Positions 14,531 to 29,343 are shown, counted from the first letter of the stretch. The stretch: DNA of 64,000 bases from Protula sp. h YS-2021 (GCA_949752745.1 OX457031.1:27000081-27064080), one strand, 5' to 3'. Made by a program: numbers and translations. The notes: generated by a model not told the origin, from the sequence alone.

Positions 14531-14629
14531 TGTCGAAAGTGAACTTTTAGACATTAAGTCGAAATATATAATTGCTTATTAGCTTTTATCATTAAGGGGA
14601 GGGGGTTATTGCTATTGGTAGACGACAAT

Positions 14630-15083
14630 AAATCATTTGAAGATTTCAAAATACAAATTGAAAAAGTAGCGTTCTGAAATAACGATATCTGAAATAAATT
14701 CTTCATATCAATAAAAGGAAAATGAATTATTGAGCTCAAAATTGATAATTTGCTCTCAAATATTTCATTTTTGCTATCAAGAATTGAATTTTTGATCTTA
14801 AAAAATCAATTTTAGATATCATTAAATCATTTTTGATATCAATAAATATTTCTTGAGATCTTTAAATATTTATTATTATCAAAAATCATTTTTTGATATC
14901 GAGAATACATTTAGAGATATCAAAAATACAATTACAGATAGCAAAAATTCATTCTTGATATCAAAATATGGGTTTTTTCTAAGATCAAAAATTAATTCTT
15001 GATGTAAAAAAATCAATTTTTTGCATCAAAAATTAAGTTTTGATATCTATAATTCCCAAAAATGTGAAAATGGCATTCCGTAT
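14630..15083. mobile_element. GATATC-rich MITE, partial copy
   Basis: It shares the interior (GATTTCAAAATACAAATTGA, GAGCTCAAAATTGA, repeated TTTTTGATATC) with the complete element at 29.8 kb in the opposite orientation. It ends with AATGTGAAAATGGCATTCCG near 15080, the same terminus. The left end is not recognisable. Confidence 0.65.
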
Positions 15084-15799
15084 TTCTCGAATGCCATTTG
15101 TAATCTAAGCTTTTACATAGCAGACACAAATTGTTTTCAATTTTGTTTATTTGTAGTAAATGTTGACAGCACCTTTTAAGTCTTCGACTAAACTAACGTT
15201 TTATTTCGTAAAACGTGCTTTTACTAGTAACAGCACAATTCGCGTTATCCAACTTTACAGGGTTCCCTTCCGGTTTAAACTTTTCACGTAGAATATAAAA
15301 ACTTTTATGTAGCAGTTAGAACTAGCCTACCCCGCCATCCATACATCCATCCATCCGTCCAACCAAAACCTACAAAATACGACTAGATAATATTTTTAAA
15401 ATTCTAATACTGATTGCATTTTAACTTAAAATGGTGAAAAGTTTCAGTCCAATATGTTTTCTCGCGTCTTGCGACATTTATGGACCTATGGGCGCGGTAG
15501 GCATGGTCACTGTGGCCGGTCCCCTTGTTGGTGGTGTGGGTACGGGACCACAGGAACAGGTGGTACCGTGTATGCCAGTTTTTTGGCCTTAGGGCTCGAC
15601 AGGAGTGAGGACAGCAAGAAGTGATCTGTCAGGCTCGTGGTGACCCTGCCTGAACGTAAAGTGGTGTCTTAAATGAAAACTTTCTCTGACACTCAAAACA
15701 TCGTCCACACAAGTGAAAATAGCAGCTCAATGGTGATCAAAAACACTTGCGTCGTAGTACTCAGGATACGGAGGCATGGCCTAGAAGTGCCGCTACTTC

Positions 15800-18660
15800 T
15801 TGCCCTTTAATCCGTTGCTATGTCCCTTGGTGAATCCCCCTTTCTGTTTGCCCTTGCCTTTCAGCTTGGGGCTGGTTGCCTGCAATCAGAGTAGAAGGAT
15901 CCGTAATGGTAGTTTCCGCCGCAATGAAGGGGCCCAAAAAGTAAAGGCCTGTGAGTTTATTCTGCGAGAATTCTTTAAGACAGTACTTTACAAACGATTT
16001 CGTAGAGGAGCGACAGCCCGTTTTAAGTATATCTAATAGAGAAACATTACAAAGGGCTCTGACGGAGTTTGCGATTTGACGCACATGGTGGGCTTTAACC
16101 TTACATTCGTTTTAGAGGCCCGAATCTTCTTGCTGAATTTTGACATGAAGGAGATAATGAGAGCTTTTTGACTTTATGAGCGGTATGTCTCCGAAATCGA
16201 AAAGTATTGGCGTAGTGCTCTGACCGGGCACACAGAGACCCGGCCTTCGGTCACTTGCCCCTCTTTTAAGGTCGGGTGTGTAATATGGTCAAAGGTGCCA
16301 CGACCTTGGGTGACAATATGGGTCTTACCCATGAAGCCAGCTCTTGGGGTAAGAAAAACCTTGTTCCACTCACCACTTTCTTTTCCCACTTCTCCGTCCA
16401 ATGGATGATTTCGCTTCTCCGTTTACAGGAGACTAGGACTAGCAAGAATGTACACCTTACCGTAGCGTCTTATGCGGAAATGGTCTCTTCAGCGAAAATC
16501 TCTGGACACTGTAAGTAACGCAGCACTAGTGACAAGTCCCATTGGGCAACATTGGACTGTGAGGGAGGAGAATTTACCTTGAAGTGCCTGATTAACTGTG
16601 ACAAGGCCGTATCCTCACCCGGGTCGTAGACAGTGGATGCTTTAAGTCTAGAACCAATGGCGGCTCGGTAAGTGGTGCCAGTAGGACTGAGATAGGAGCT
16701 CCCTGTGGCAAGGTATCGGAATGGACTTACAGAGTGAATCAGAGGAGGAGCAGAGTGAATCACGGGGCCTCTGGCAACAATGGGGCTACCTGTAACAGAG
16801 TTTGTGGGCTCAGCTCGATTATCCTCTGTAGTACTTGGTGTAGGATTGCATGAGGGGGAAATTCATAAAGTACTTCCTGCAGAGGCCATGGGCACTTTGG
16901 TGCATCCACTGCCTAGGCTGTTTGATCCCAGCATGGGTAAACAAACCTGGGTAGACGTGTTGTTAGTGCATTGACAAATAGGTCTAACGTCGGAGGTTCC
17001 CATGGGGATTGACGTGTCACCCATTGGAAGGACGACTGGGTCAAGCACCACTCTGTGTAAATGGCCTGGCCTGCTTCGGACGCTAAATCGGCTAGGACAC
17101 TGAGTTTTCCTGGGAGGTGACGGGTCACGATGCAGATCTTGTGTTCCCGTGCCAAAAACATGATTTTAATCATTAAGGCCGAACGCTGGGGGATTTGGTT
17201 CCTGCTTGTCTGTTTACGTACGCAACTACTGTAGGGTTGTCCAGAAGAATTCTAGGGTTATCCAAAAGAATTCTGACACTCTAGCCTGTGAGTTGGTCTG
17301 ATAGCTTGTTTAGAGCTATCCAGACCACTCGGAGTTCCAGTCAGTTGATATGGTACCTGTGAATGGCAGCTGACCATTTCCCTTTCCACATCCGGCCCTG
17401 ACGATGATTTTTCCCCATCCCTCCCTGGACGCGTCTGTTTGGAGTTCTATTTCCGGGGGAGGGCATGAAAGAGGACCCCTTCGTTCAGGGTGTTCGCATT
17501 GCACCACCAGAGGAGGGGAGAGAGAGAGAGCGGATTGGGAAACTGCCATTGTTGCCTTGGGGGACCGTCCCTGCATTAGAGCCCGTCTTACCAACGTTTG
17601 AAACTGACTGTAATTACCTCAAGGGTATTGGAAGCTGGGAACCATTAAATAAACTTTGTCTTGATTTTGGCTGGATTTTATTCACAACGCTTTTCCGCAT
17701 TAATATACACAATAAATCCAAGTAACTCTAAATCCTGATTTTTAACCCGTAAGCCTTCTAACCAACAGCTATATACATGCAGCAATTCAGATTATAACAT
17801 TTTAACTATCTCCGTCTTAACACTGGCGCGCTACACGAAAAGTGAGTTCTCATTCAGGAGAAAGCCTGCAGATCCACAAGATGCGCCACTCACATTATTT
17901 ATCAGCCAATGAACGTTCCCGAATAACAAACAAGGACTGCCCCTTACTGTAATTAGGGGATTTTATTTACCAACAAAATCCTTATAATGTAGGCGGACCA
18001 GTGGGACTGTCTTCTCGGTCGCCACTTAAAGGTCCAACAGTGATTACATGGCTTGTATTTTCACTTTTTGGTCTGCAGAAATGCTTTGGCAGCCTGTGAA
18101 ATTTTCTGCTGCCTATTTGCCGTGGGGAATGCCCGAGGTGATGCCAAGTCCCAGCGTCCTCCCAAGAAAATGATGTCTTGTTTTGGGGTCAATTCTGATT
18201 TGGCCAGATTTACCACAAGACCTACATGTATTGCCTTTTTGATCAATTGGATTGTCTGGCGATAGGCTACCTCTCGTCGAGTATGTCCTAGAAACCAATC
18301 GTCTAAGTAATGGAATACTAGCATACCTTGGAGTCGTGTCAATGCTTTTAGGACCCGCATGACCCTTGAAAACACGTATGGGGCTGATGATAGGCCGAAA
18401 GGGAGTGCCAGATCACACACCGAATGCGGATTAAGTAAGGTAGGTAGGTGTGAACACGGCAATTCCTTTGGATTTGACCGTAGAGTCATGTCATGTCTGC
18501 AAAAGGAAGCAGAAAGAAGAGACCATAAGTAACTGTAACTGTTATCTCGAGGCAACAGCTAACTTTAAACACTATCCTGGCTTTGTATATATGGTATATA
18601 AATCACGAAAGTCGATGCCCACGGAACAGGTGTTTCTGACCAGTTCTGACCTTTGCGCTG
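15800..18660 (-). mobile_element. DIRS-like retrotransposon relic (RT, RNase H, tyrosine recombinase)
   Basis: On the minus strand, 18555-18061 encodes reverse transcriptase with LALPFGLSSAPYVFSRVM and the catalytic HYLDDWFLG box (about residues 82-90), then LTPKQDIIFLGG. 17594-16860 has an RNase H-like part (EIELQTDASREGWG) and the downstream block TLDLFVNALTTRLPRFVYP. 16763-16174 matches the N-terminal and middle tyrosine recombinase (TTYRAAIGSRL, SVCPVRALRQYF). 16084-15818 matches its C-terminus (MRQIANSVRAL preceded by His, then KSFVKYCLKEF with the likely catalytic Tyr). RT, RH then YR is the DIRS order. Frameshifts, and noncoding DNA at about 17.6-18.06 kb between RT and RH, make it inactive. 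No terminal repeats were found. Confidence 0.75.
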
Positions 18661-18679
18661 TTTTATTTACTGTTCAGTC

Positions 18680-20342
18680 TCCGGCCATAGATTACTCCAT
18701 CAAAATCACTGTCACTCGGGATACGAAATCGCTTGATATAGTTTCATTAAAGTCGGATATAGAGCATGTCTCTCAAAGTCGATAATGTAAAGGAAGCTGT
18801 AAAAAGTTACGAAAATAATCTGAAACCACTACTGGATACTTACGCTCCTCACACGACGAACACCATCAGCGTGCGACCAAATACAAGGTGGTATAACCAA
18901 AATATTCGAGACGCCAAACGTCGCCTTGAGCGAAAGTGGTGTAAGTCTTCTAAGCAATCTGATAAAATCGAGTATGTGAAACAGTGCAGATGTGTTCACA
19001 TTTACTCACAACTGCTAAAACTAAGTTCTTCTCCAACAAAATTTCTGAAAGTAAAGATGACAAAAAACGTTTATTCGATTCGGCGAAAGAGATTTTATTT
19101 TGGAAAGAAGACCCAACCATGTCCTTAGATATTGACAAAGAAAAGCTGCCTAATGACTTTGCCTCTTTTTTCGTTGACTAAATAATCAAATTAGAAATGA
19201 TATTTCAGAAAAGTGATTGATACGGCAATTGAAGAAATAAACACATTTATAGGAGATTCAGATACACATCTTTCTGATTCTCAACCAACAACAGAGGACG
19301 AAATATCTAAAAAAAGTTAATATCTCAATCATCCCCTGCTAGCTGTGAGCTGGATCCATTGCCTGTCTCTTTTATTAAACAATGTAAAGATGAAATAGTT
19401 CCATTTGTGACAAAAATTGTGAACCTCTCTTTAATAGGAGCTGAAATGTCACCGCAATTTAAAATTGCAATAGTTCGTCCATTGTTGAAAAAAAGCTTCT
19501 CTAGGTCCATAAAATTTTCAAAGCTATAGACCAGTTTCAAATCTTTCATTCATTTCCAAAATTACTGAAAAAAGTAGTAGCCTCACGAATTCAATCATAC
19601 CTGCACTCTAATAATTTATTAAACCCGTTTCAGTCAGCATCTAAACGCTATCACTCTACAGAAACAGCTATTGCGCGTACATAACGATCTAATATCGGAA
19701 ATAGGCCGCCGGAATATGGTTGCGTTGATCCTGCTCGACCTTGGCGCAGCCTTCGACACGATCGACCACGGCATATTATTGCAGCGCCTTCAGACACGCT
19801 ATAGGATTGACGGGAGTGCTCTGCAGTGGCTCTGCCTTCAAGTCATCCAAAATTCGGCTGCGCGATTTATCGCACGAAAACAGTTACGAGAACACATTAC
19901 CCCCGTACAAAAACAACTCCATTGGTTATCGATTGCGTACAGAGTGAAATATAAAATTCTAGTCATATGCTTCAGTTGCATTAACGGAACAGCTCCCTCG
20001 TATCTCTGTGATTTAATTAAGCTCTACAACCCGCATAGAAACTTCGGTGCACCGGCAATAGACTACTCTACATACCCTTCCCATGTCGTTAAGAAACTGT
20101 GATTCACTGAATGTTTTCAAAAGGGAGTTGAAAATTTATCTTTTTACATGTGCGTATTAATTAGCTTATCAGTTATTTTACAATTTTTGTGGTAACACCA
20201 TAGTATTTTGATATTTCTAGTCATTGTATGCACTTTAGTATTATATATTATCTTAGTGTTGTATAACTTTAATAACTAGCTGTATACATATTGTTTGTAA
20301 AGCACTTAGAACTTGTGTAAAGAATAAGTGCTATATAAATTG
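18680..20342 (+). mobile_element. L2/CR1-like LINE relic with internal deletion
   Basis: In order on the plus strand: the end of the endonuclease and linker (RDTKSLDIVSLKSDI; WYNQNIRDAKRRLERKW), FFSNKISESKDDKKRLFDSA, reverse transcriptase N-terminal blocks near 19.35-19.6 kb (LDPLPVSFIKQCKDEIVPF), LLDLGAAFDTIDHGILL at about 19.72 kb, then directly the C-terminal IQNSAARFIARKQLREHITP and LHWLSIAYRVKYKIL. The piece from SALQWL to VIQNSAAR skips the YxDD core. The 3' end has AAGCACTTAGAAC and GTGCTATATAAATTGATAAT, a classic L2-type tail. Confidence 0.8.
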
Positions 20343-21555
<1,213 letters not shown>

Positions 21556-22204
21556 CCCAGTAAACATACCGACGTCGATCTAACGTCGAATTCAATTTGC
21601 AACGTCGACCCGACCAAACCACAACGTTAACTCTGGTTGTACGTTGGTTGTGATTGGTCGCGACCACAGATCAACATCTTACCAACGCCTTCGAATACAA
21701 CGTTTGATAACCAATGCTGTGTAGATGTTGCTTCTGTAGACGCAACTTTATTATGGCGTGTAAACAAGGTGCAAGGTTGCAGAGACGTCGGCAAATCGAC
21801 TTCGGATGGACGCCAAAAATTTGAACTTTATATAGACGTCCTCCTCGTGTTATCGCTCAGCTGAAATGGTAGCCATGAGAGATCATTTTAAAAATTGACC
21901 AAAGGGAGGCCGTAAAATATGAGATTTTCAAGAGCTCGCAATTTTTTATTCAATCTACTTTCGAAAAATATTCAAGGAAATAGACCTTATACGAATCCTG
22001 TGTAATCCGATGACCTAAGGGTAGGGTACTCTGACGGAATCTTGACCACACTATGACTGTGGCTGTCTTGACAACGATTGTGGATTAAAAATTTCCTGAC
22101 GTCTATACAGCGTCATGGGATAGACGTTGTTTCGACTTCCACTTTCAACCTTTACCCAGCGTTGATTAGACATCGGATAATCGATTTCTGTTGTGTTTAC
22201 TGGG
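21556..22204. mobile_element. TIR element with CCCAGTAAACA ends, non-autonomous
   Basis: CCCAGTAAACA at 21556-21566 and its exact reverse complement at 22194-22204 bound about 650 bp. The ends are rich in GACGTCGA and CAACGTTG-like words. No transposase-like frame and no clear target duplication were seen. Superfamily not assigned. Confidence 0.5.
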
Positions 22205-22619
22205 ATGATGACAAGCTGGATATTTTAGATTTCTTCAGAAACGCGAACCTCATACACGCCGAAATAGAAATGGCGAGGGGCGGGGGTGGTCATTGACACA
22301 CTGCATGCCCATTCGAGATGGCGAGGGTAGGGTATAGCCCCTGGTATTGTCGCCCAACAATGCCTTCTCTGTTCCGCCGCCCATTAGATGGATCAGATGT
22401 TCCAGTTGGGAGGGTGATTGGGGGTGGAGGGAGGGGACTGGAGGGGGTTGGGTGCTCAGATGTTATCAATCAATAGGCTGCTGAGTAATTGCTTCAGGCA
22501 TTGATCACCCGATTAAATAGACAAATTGACTTGTAAGGAAGAGCAACTGACCTGCACGTGTGACCATACCTGAAATTCTTTTGATTTCTTTCCTTTCCTG
22601 TGACAATGCATATTCCAAT

Positions 22620-23345
22620 ATTAATTCTAGGCACAACTTTCCAATTTATTTATCAATTCATTGAGATCAAAAACCAAATTTTACAAACTTAAAAAATCTC
22701 AAGGGCGGCACACATTATATAAAATTTAACAAATCGCCAATTAAATTTGGGGAAGAAAAAAATGAATTATTAGTATCAATAATAACAACACAACTTTAAG
22801 GTCAAGGAATGCTTCTTTTTGTGCAGTAAAAAAATTAAGAGAAAGATTCTGTATACAGAGACCAGTCATTATTTTATTTACAGATGCTTTTGAATTCTAG
22901 ATATAAAAAAGCATAATCCCAATTTTGATATAAAAAAAATTGAGATCAAAAAATAATTTGCAGATTTCAAAATATAAATTAAAAGCTCTCATTCTGAAAT
23001 AATGTTATCTAAAATAAATTCTTAAAATTAATAAAAAGAAAATAAATTACTGAGCTCAAAACTGAGATTTTGCTATCACATATTTCATTTTTGCTATCAA
23101 GAAATGAACTTTTGATATCTAGAAATAAATTTTTATTGAAATCAAGAATTATCTTTTGAGATCAAGAATACATTTAAAGATATCAAAAACATCATTCCAG
23201 ACGGCAAAAAAATAATTCTTGATATATAAAAAAAATAAATTTTCGAGATCAAAAGTTAATTCTTGATACCAAAAAAAATCAATTTTGGACATCAACAATT
23301 AATTCTTGATATCAATATTTGCCTTATAAATTCATTCCATACATT
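22620..23345. mobile_element. GATATC-rich MITE, diverged copy
   Basis: The interior matches the inverted 29.8-30.65 kb element: ACAAACTTAAAAAATCTCAA, GAGCTCAAAACTGAGA, then repeated GATATC and GATATT steps. The right end TTCATTCCATAC resembles the family terminus. The left end is unclear. Confidence 0.62.
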
Positions 23346-24064
23346 TCTACCTTTGCTCTCCAGTCGAGCCAACCTGGTCAAGAAAGATGCATATTCTATT
23401 TGCAATTGTGTTAAAATGAATCATCCCCTACACAAATCTACACCCATCCCTGCCCCCCTTCCCCCACTCCCCCACAAACAACCTCACCCAACTACCGTTA
23501 GCACCTTCAACAAGAGAAGTATTTTCCAGGTATTGTCTCAAAGTTTTAACTTTGTCCTTGTATTTAGTGATATTTCTAAAACCTCCATTTTTATGTACTG
23601 CAAATTTTCTCACCATTTTTGAATTTATGCGAGAAGTAGGATAAAGCTTTGTAGTTTTTTTTTTTTTTTTGTATTATGTATTTATCTTGAAACATGAAAT
23701 CGTCACAATTTTGAAAATAAAAACATGAAATCGTTGGTGGGTGGGTGGTTGGCTGGAGGTATTTGCAAGGACTGGTGAATGTGTTTCCATTTATATGCTA
23801 AGGAAACCAATCGGATATTTTTACACTTATCAAAAAAGGATGGCGTAGTTGCCCAGAAGAAATGCTGTAGCCAAAGGTGTTTGGTAAAGGTGAAAGATTT
23901 ATCGGATTATTTTAGCGATTATGTTCTATTTTAAAAGATGAGTTGCGCAAATACTTTGCTTAACCAAGTCTCAAACTCCGAGAATAGCTGTAACATTCTG
24001 TTGAAAACTGTGAAGTGCTAGTGTAGCCATTTGTGACGTTTTTAGCTTGTTTAACATTGGTTAA

Positions 24065-24341
24065 AAGAAAGAAAAGAAGAAAGAAAGAAAGAAAGAAAGA
24101 AAGTAAGAAAGTAAGAAAGAAGAACAAGAAGAAGAAGAAGAAGAAGAAGAAGAAGAATGAGCAGAAGAAGAAGGAGAAGAAGAATGAATGAATGCATGAA
24201 TGGGTGGGTGGATGGATGAATGAATGAAAGAAAGAAAGAAAGAAGGAGGAGAAGAAGAAGAGAAGAAGAAGAAGAAGAAGAAGAAGAAGAAGAAGAAGAA
24301 GAAGAAGAAGAAGAAGAAGAAGAAGAAGAAGAAGAAGGAGA
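24065..24341 (+). repeat. purine-rich GAAA/GAA/GAAT array
   Basis: A compound simple repeat: (GAAA)n, (GAA)n, GAATGAATGCAT-like steps and a second long (GAA)n. It can form triplex-prone purine DNA. Poly-Phe/Ser frames on the minus strand are artefacts. Confidence 0.95.
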
Positions 24342-25655
24342 AAAAGGCCATTAATAATAATACCAACAACAACGGGAACAAGGAATGAAGAAGAAACAAA
24401 TGAAGTGTTTTGAGTGAAGAAGTGTTTCTTTGACTCGCACTTCGCTGTACATTCCCCCTTATTAAACGGTATGATGAAAGTATGAGTTATTACTGTTGTA
24501 ATACTGTTGCGGAAATTTAAATCATAATATTAGTAAATATGGCTTAAGTTTATATTCTGAGACCCAAGCTCTAATAGCTTTTGAACAGGATACAGTGTGT
24601 GACGTCATAATGAGGCAAATGTATGCGATCCGTGATAATATGTGATAAACTAATTGCAGTTGCTTCCATGCATGAATAAGTCCATCCCATTATGCTAAAC
24701 ATGACCACCATACTCCTCCAATTCACCTACTCAACTAAAAATGCACAGAATACGCTTCAGCTGTAATTGCATCTGCCCCCGTAATCGCCGTGCTGAGGGA
24801 TGCTCCTTCCCGTCACATCGCTTGGATTATTTCTTTCTCCGTCATAAAGCGAGACTGGCGTGCGATCAAACTAGAGTAACCTGTTGATCGATGTATTTGG
24901 TTATAACATAGCTTAAATTGTTGGATACAGAACTCTTTCTTGTCATAAGTTGGGATTTTATAACTGTAACAAATAGTTGCTAAGGCATATCTAAAACAAA
25001 TATACATCATTTAATTTGTTTGACATTAGGACTATTAAAATGAAGTCAACAGATCATTGGAAAAACATTCAAAACTGTAAGTATATATGTTCTTACTAAA
25101 AGAAAGAAATTATTACACAAATGTTAAGATCCTTTTTTTTTTTTTTTTTTTGGTATCGCCTCCAAAAACACACGATATAAGGAGAGGATTATCGGGGCTC
25201 TGAAATTTAATTGAGTTGGGGAGGTGCTTCCGATAAGTTGTCCGGATGTAAACCAAAATTTACGTTTTTCAAAAATTAATCTAGATTCCATATCACGGCA
25301 GAAAAGTGGCAATAAAAGTGCAAAATCAACTACTGACAAAAAACTTTAAAATAACTAACAAATAAAAGCAATGATTTTGAATTCATTTGTCTATATTTCT
25401 TTTTAGAGACTTCAACCTTCATATTTTCATTTATAAAGTAAATAAAACAACACTTAAAAGACACATTAAGTTAATTTATTATTATTTACGAAACTGATAT
25501 AACCTATTTGATCAGAAAAGTTTTTAAAAACAAAATTTTGTGAATAGAAATAGTATTATTTTATTTGCGAAACTATTCCCATTACGTGTGAAATATCACG
25601 ATATACGAATTGCTACATGGGCCTTGGCGATTTTATTTAGTTTGAATTTCCTGAC

Positions 25656-25759
<104 letters not shown>

Positions 25760-28692
25760 TTACTCAAATTCGCAGTTAAATAATGAGGTTTTATGGCTAT
25801 TTTAACTTCACCAGGATTAACCGCGTGCTTAGACAAATATAGCCAGGGAATCGAAAACGAAGCAGAATTTATATTATGGAAATAAATATAGGTTATGAAT
25901 GATCTCACGCAATAAAGAAATTGCTTAACATATAACACAAAAGTGAAACATGAAAACAGCATTTTAGTGACATAACAGAACACGAGCAAATTGTACAGTC
26001 GCGAATTAGTCCATAATTGGAATACCAATTTATTATTCTGATGACTGTTTGTTTATAAAATGCTCAGTGCATTAACTATAACTGATCCTAGTCTAACTGA
26101 TAAAACAGAGAGATGAAATGAGAATGGCAGTTAGGCAACCTTCGAGACTCATTACGTCATTGTATAAACAGGTATATGGACGCTGCACCGGTAAAGTTAT
26201 GCCATACAACCCACGACACAGTAGTTTACGCGGTATATACACACCTAGGGCTCCTTAAACAGCGAGAAAAATGGAGTCGTTTTATCTGACTTCAAGGTGG
26301 TTCAAGAGTACGTTTGAGCCGTTTTTCAAAATCGTGCTTTCATTTAAGACAACCAATAGTAGACACTGATTACATTCTATATTAGACTGCTCTCCAGGTT
26401 ATTTTTCTCAAAATGATTTTTATGCTGTTGTAAAAAAAACAATGATTTATAACAGCTTGTTTAGTCTTTTTCTTTATAAAACTGCACTGATCTTACCACC
26501 GAAACAGACTTAAACTTGCTACTCTCCCAAAGGATATATGTTTGTATATCTATGATAACCTGAAATATTTACTTGATAATGCCATGATATCGAAGCCGTT
26601 TGTTGTATAGTATCTCCCGTATCTCTGTGGTATTATATCCGGATACGTAAACTGACATTATTCTGAAAGCTTTCAGTTAGATTCTACAAACCTGGTATCA
26701 ACAATTTAACATATAAGGATGTGATTTTATCAACAATTACCTGTTTTAAATATGATCGTATCAAGAATCGTTTTCCTGGTAATTGTGCATCATATTTTCA
26801 TATGTTAGTAGTGATTCATATTCATATTTTAGTAGTAATTGCCTCAATAATCAAAACACTTTACTCTATAACCAAGCATAAACCAAGTATTGCAAAATAA
26901 TATAAATTACACGTACCGTTTTTTTTTTTAAATTCTTTTTAGATAAACACAGGATTCCCACGCACACACATGAATGTTACAATCATCATTGGTTTATGAT
27001 AAGGGTAGTGGTGAAATATGTAAGACAATTACATATGAGTTAAACCTTTCACTGGTGCATTTCAGTTATTGTTCAAGCAAAACTTTTATGTTCTGCAAAA
27101 ATATCAATATATACGTATATTTGTTTTAAAACAAAAGCGCCTGTTATGACAGCGATAAAACATGTTTATATTTTAATTAGAAAATACTCCAGTGTCTCCC
27201 AAAAGCCAAAGTCCCGCCATCCGTTACATTTTTTTTTTTTTTTTGAAAATTGAAAGACACATCTTTAGGAGAGCAATTTAAAAGTAAAAAAAGCACATCT
27301 TACCAAATACTTTAAAGAGTAAATGATCTGAAGTTACACAGGAACAATTCTGCATGCAACAGATACAGTTCATTGGTGAATGGCCAAAATAGTAGCAGAT
27401 TCAACAATGCTAATAATTAGCTAATATTGTATAACCCGTGTTTTACTACAATATCCTTTCCATGTTTGAACTTCGCTAAAGACAGAGTTCGTTGAGGGTA
27501 ACAGCAATTAGTTTAAATGGATGAAGGAAAAAAAATTAACTACGAATAACTGTTAACAAAACGTCATTGCCAATTATACTCAATTTCAGAACCGGCGTGC
27601 ATGCTGGTAAAATTATTATAGAATACGGTCTATGCTATAATTCGGCGATTAGGAAGAATGCTTATTATATGACCCTGATAAAAGTATGGAGTCCGAAAAT
27701 GCTTAAATGTTTTAGTTGCTGCCTTTATTCTGGGATCAAAAGCCATACCATCAAGTACTTTTTCGAAAGTTGATTTTAAGCAAATTAGTAAGTGGTTATA
27801 GATGTCTCTAATTTAACGAAAATTATCTGTTATTAAAGCATTATGTCTGAACGTTAAAAAAGAACATGCTTTCCAAAATACAAGTCTTAAATCCGAGTGA
27901 ATTTTGTTTCCCCACCAAAAGAATTCCTTAATGTACGAAAAATGCACGTTTTGGACTGGTGTTGACTTTACACCCACACCCGCTGTCTGAATCCGAATAC
28001 ATTTCTATATCTCGCCATTCCTACTAAAAATGTTTTTCCTCATCTATTTGTGTTTTCTTTTACAAAATGCTTGTCCGTGGGTGTGGGTGGGTGGTTGGCG
28101 ACTGTGGAGCTTTCAGGGGTTGCAACCACCCCACCTAAAAAACCGAAAGAAAATTTTGAGTATTAAACTTGGTGTTGTCACAAAAAAAGTTTACTCGTAA
28201 ACTCGCTACTTCCGGCGATTTTCTGAAGCTGGCCCCCTTCCTCCTATCCACCCCCTCCACCCCCATCCCCACCCCAATGGGCATATCCTGTATCTGCCAC
28301 TAATGCACTGTCACATACTCTGGTACCAGTGAAGAGCATCAAATGGTGATGTCATAACACCCGACTGTCATAACACGTACCAAACATTCATTAAATTGAA
28401 GTTGCGCCACAATGCTCAAAGTCTATATTTCTAAATACAGAAAAGATCTAGGTCCACGTACCCCCATTGAGAAAACTAAAATTAAACGAAAAAAAACCCC
28501 TCAAAAACGACAACATGCGAAAAAGTGGCAGATTTCTTTTTTACTTACCGATTGCACTTTCTAACGTGTTGTACTAGTGAGCAATGCAATGCAGTGTGGA
28601 ATTAACCTTTCAGGCAGTTATCAATAGAACGATTAACAACAAAGTTATAGTAACATTAACAGTGCAGAATACTTAGTCATTAATAGGACGGC

Positions 28693-28712
28693 GGGGGGGG
28701 GGGGGGGGGGGG
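28693..28712 (+). repeat. 20-base G homopolymer
   Basis: An uninterrupted run of 20 G residues, 13 bases past the donor end of the orphan minus-strand exon. The length may be inexact in an assembly. Confidence 0.95.
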
Positions 28713-28725
28713 CACATAACCATAC

Positions 28726-28859
28726 CTTAATGTCGGCCTGAACATCCTGCAACTCGGCATCAAAGAAAAACGATGCCGAACCATTATCTCTATAATGTAG
28801 ATGAACGTGCAGTTCTTTTTCACTTATGAAACGGTTTTCAAGAGTAAGCATTTCATTTT
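28726..28859 (-). CDS. orphan internal coding exon, unknown protein
   Basis: On the minus strand a strong acceptor (pyrimidine tract TAATCTTTCTTTTT, then AACGTTAG) and the donor AAG|GTATGG bound 134 nt that is open in one frame: NEMLTLENRFISEKELHVHL, then HYRDNGSASFFFDAELQDVQ and ADIK. Codon use and composition look coding, with a heptad-like leucine start suggesting coiled coil. It enters in phase 1 and leaves in phase 0. I do not recognise the family, and its neighbouring exons were not found. Read-through runs into a 20-base G tract, which argues for splicing at the donor. Confidence 0.5.
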
Positions 28860-29343
28860 CTAACGTTAAAAAGAAAGATTAGATGACAGACATTCATAGG
28901 GATCCAAACAGTGGATATAGAATTGTTAACAATAATCACCCTTGCCTTAGAAAGCTTTTCACGTTTCGATGCGTGTTCTATGTTAATTATACAAATACAG
29001 CTCTCACAAAATAATAGGAGAACTCTGAATCACATTAGAGGTTACTAAGTTAACTGGAGATCTATCTCATCCGTTAATAACAAAACAATCGCCAATATTG
29101 ACTTACTAAAATTAATGAATAAAGTCGTTTTGTCATTTCTTAAGTAGAGCACTTTATGAATGAACTAAACACACAGTACACACAATAAAACACGAAAAAA
29201 TGCGCCATCGTATCTAACTCCTTATTTAACTTGTAAATCTTTAATAGTGCTGAATTAAACAGTGGTGAACTCTGCAATTTGTTGGGTGTTGAATGTTTCT
29301 ATGATTTGCCAGAATTACGTCAGGGATGGCATATTGAAGCATT

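Noticed and set aside
16780..17725. Plus-strand frames of 64-86 codons
   Set aside because: They are antisense to the DIRS RNase H and recombinase relic.
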